From NCBI GenBank assembly GCA_910586095.1, contig CAJUHQ010000156.1, positions 1 to 7,164 on the forward strand: DNA of 7,164 nucleotides, given 5' to 3'. The translations under genes were made by a program, and so were the position numbers. Positions 6,539-7,164 of the stretch are shown here, in pieces; positions within the stretch are counted from its first letter, which is position 1, and each line of letters begins with the position of its first letter. The DNA is from an uncultured Lachnospiraceae bacterium. Lineage in GTDB: Bacteria > Bacillota > Clostridia > Lachnospirales > Lachnospiraceae. The notes beneath the pieces were generated by a model. It saw only the letters and a list, made by a program, of their open reading frames with translations. It ran no database searches and was not told the origin of the DNA.

Positions 6539-7164
6539 CTATACACACCATTTTTCTTTGTACTTTTGAATTCGTTTGTTTACAGGGATTGGATACTCTG
6601 CTGGAAGATCCGCAGAAAAAGCTTCCCTTCGCACTTCCGATGGTGTTTTACAGTGGTATCTGTCTTGTGGCCTTTCCTCGCTGTAAAACCGAATGTAATC
6701 GCTTATTGCAAACCTGAGTGATGCTTCGTCCGTGATTTTGTACATTTGATACATTTCCGATTTTATGATCCCCCAAAATCCCTCTACTGGACCATTATCA
6801 ATGCAGTGGCCAACACGTGACATGGATTGTTCCATTTCATGCTCTTTCAGCTTTCCTTGAAATACTTTGCCTGTATATTGAAAACCTCGGTCACTATGAA
6901 ACAGCGGTTTTGCATTTGGGTTTGCCTCCATCGCCTTATCAAATGTTTCGAATACAAGCTGGTTGTCATTTCTGGCTCCAATAACATATGCAACTGGATA
7001 TCGGTCATATAAATCAAGGATCGCACTCAGATACAGTTTCTTATTTTCCTGCGGCACCTTGAATTCTGTCACATCCATCACCCATTTTTCATTCGGCTTA
7101 CTTGCCGTAAATTCACGCTTTAGTTTGTTCTCAGCAGTAATCTCAGGCATAGACAATGTATATT
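6539..7164 (-). CDS. IS3-family transposase OrfB (rve/DDE integrase core), N-terminus beyond the window
   Basis: This is the catalytic part of an IS3-family transposase. The frame stays open to the right edge, with Tyr and Thr codons visible before the TTG at 7156, so the N-terminal HTH part and any orfA frameshift lie outside. Numbering from that TTG, residues 4-32 (PEITAENKLKREF...KWVMDVTEF) are the family entry to the integrase core. The catalytic triad is complete: D28 in VMDVTEF, D89 in FHSDRGFQY and E125 in NGPVEGFWG, with 35 residues between the last two, the DD(35)E spacing of the family. RPQDRYHCKTPSEVR (about 168-182) matches the usual C-terminal block. The stop is TAG at 6541-6539. 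There is no internal stop or frameshift, so this part could be functional. Transcription points towards uvrB, about 440 bases away. The IS3 subgroup cannot be assigned from what is visible. Confidence 0.93.
   Translation of the reverse strand, partial: YTLSMPEITAENKLKREFTASKPNEKWVMDVTEFKVPQENKKLYLSAILDLYDRYPVAYVIGARNDNQLVFETFDKAMEANPNAKPLFHSDRGFQYTGKVFQGKLKEHEMEQSMSRVGHCIDNGPVEGFWGIIKSEMYQMYKITDEASLRFAISDYIRFYSEERPQDRYHCKTPSEVRREAFSADLPAEYPIPVNKRIQKYKEKWCV

Larger units (their letters stand above)
6439..7164 (-). mobile_element. IS3-family insertion sequence, 3' portion, cut by the window edge
   Basis: The element is recognised from its OrfB transposase and a probable terminus. IS3-family elements end in 5'-TG...CA-3', and the plus strand here begins TGGGGCTGTCCTGAAATGAT at 6439, about 100 bases past the transposase stop. 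That is a usual distance. A TTGTC-AAGTA-GACAG dyad (6466-6480) lies in the subterminal part and may be a transposase contact site. The other end, with orfA and the start of orfB, is outside the window. The matching inverted repeat and the 3-5 base target duplication therefore cannot be checked, and 6439 is a best estimate. Confidence 0.75.

Overview
The window looks like low-to-moderate GC Firmicute (Clostridia) chromosome, most likely from the Lachnospiraceae. This rests on three things: the MreB N-terminus resembles what I recall of Lachnospiraceae MreB; uvrB precedes uvrA, as is usual in Firmicutes; and the intergenic DNA is very AT-rich with canonical sigma-A promoter hexamers and strong GGAGG-type ribosome binding sites. 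The genus assignment is memory-based inference, not a search result.

Every gene here is on the minus strand, so transcription runs from right to left. From the right edge: (1) the C-terminal part of an IS3-family OrfB (DDE transposase/integrase), cut by the window edge, with one probable insertion-sequence end near 6439; (2) an AT-rich spacer of about 340 bases that should hold the uvrB promoter, with scattered LexA-like half-sites; (3) uvrB, best started at a GTG at 6101 behind a GGAGGTGG ribosome binding site, giving 666 residues; (4) a 186-base spacer with a small hairpin; (5) uvrA, 958 residues, whose TAG stop lies inside a 15-bp perfect terminator stem; (6) a roughly 650-base non-coding stretch that acts as the mreB upstream region; (7) the first 127 residues of MreB, cut by the left edge.

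UvrA and UvrB form the damage-recognition complex of nucleotide excision repair. UvrA2 finds the distorted site and loads UvrB, which then recruits UvrC; uvrC is not in the window. Both proteins appear intact, with all expected motifs. MreB is an independent unit, the actin-like filament that guides lateral cell-wall synthesis; the uvrA terminator separates it from uvrBA.

No new multi-gene system is visible; the coding content is housekeeping plus one IS. The most unusual part is the mreB upstream region. It carries two well-matched sigma-A promoters and a long leader containing an 88-base tandem duplication. In RNA form each unit can fold into three small hairpins, and I do not recognise it as a known riboswitch class.
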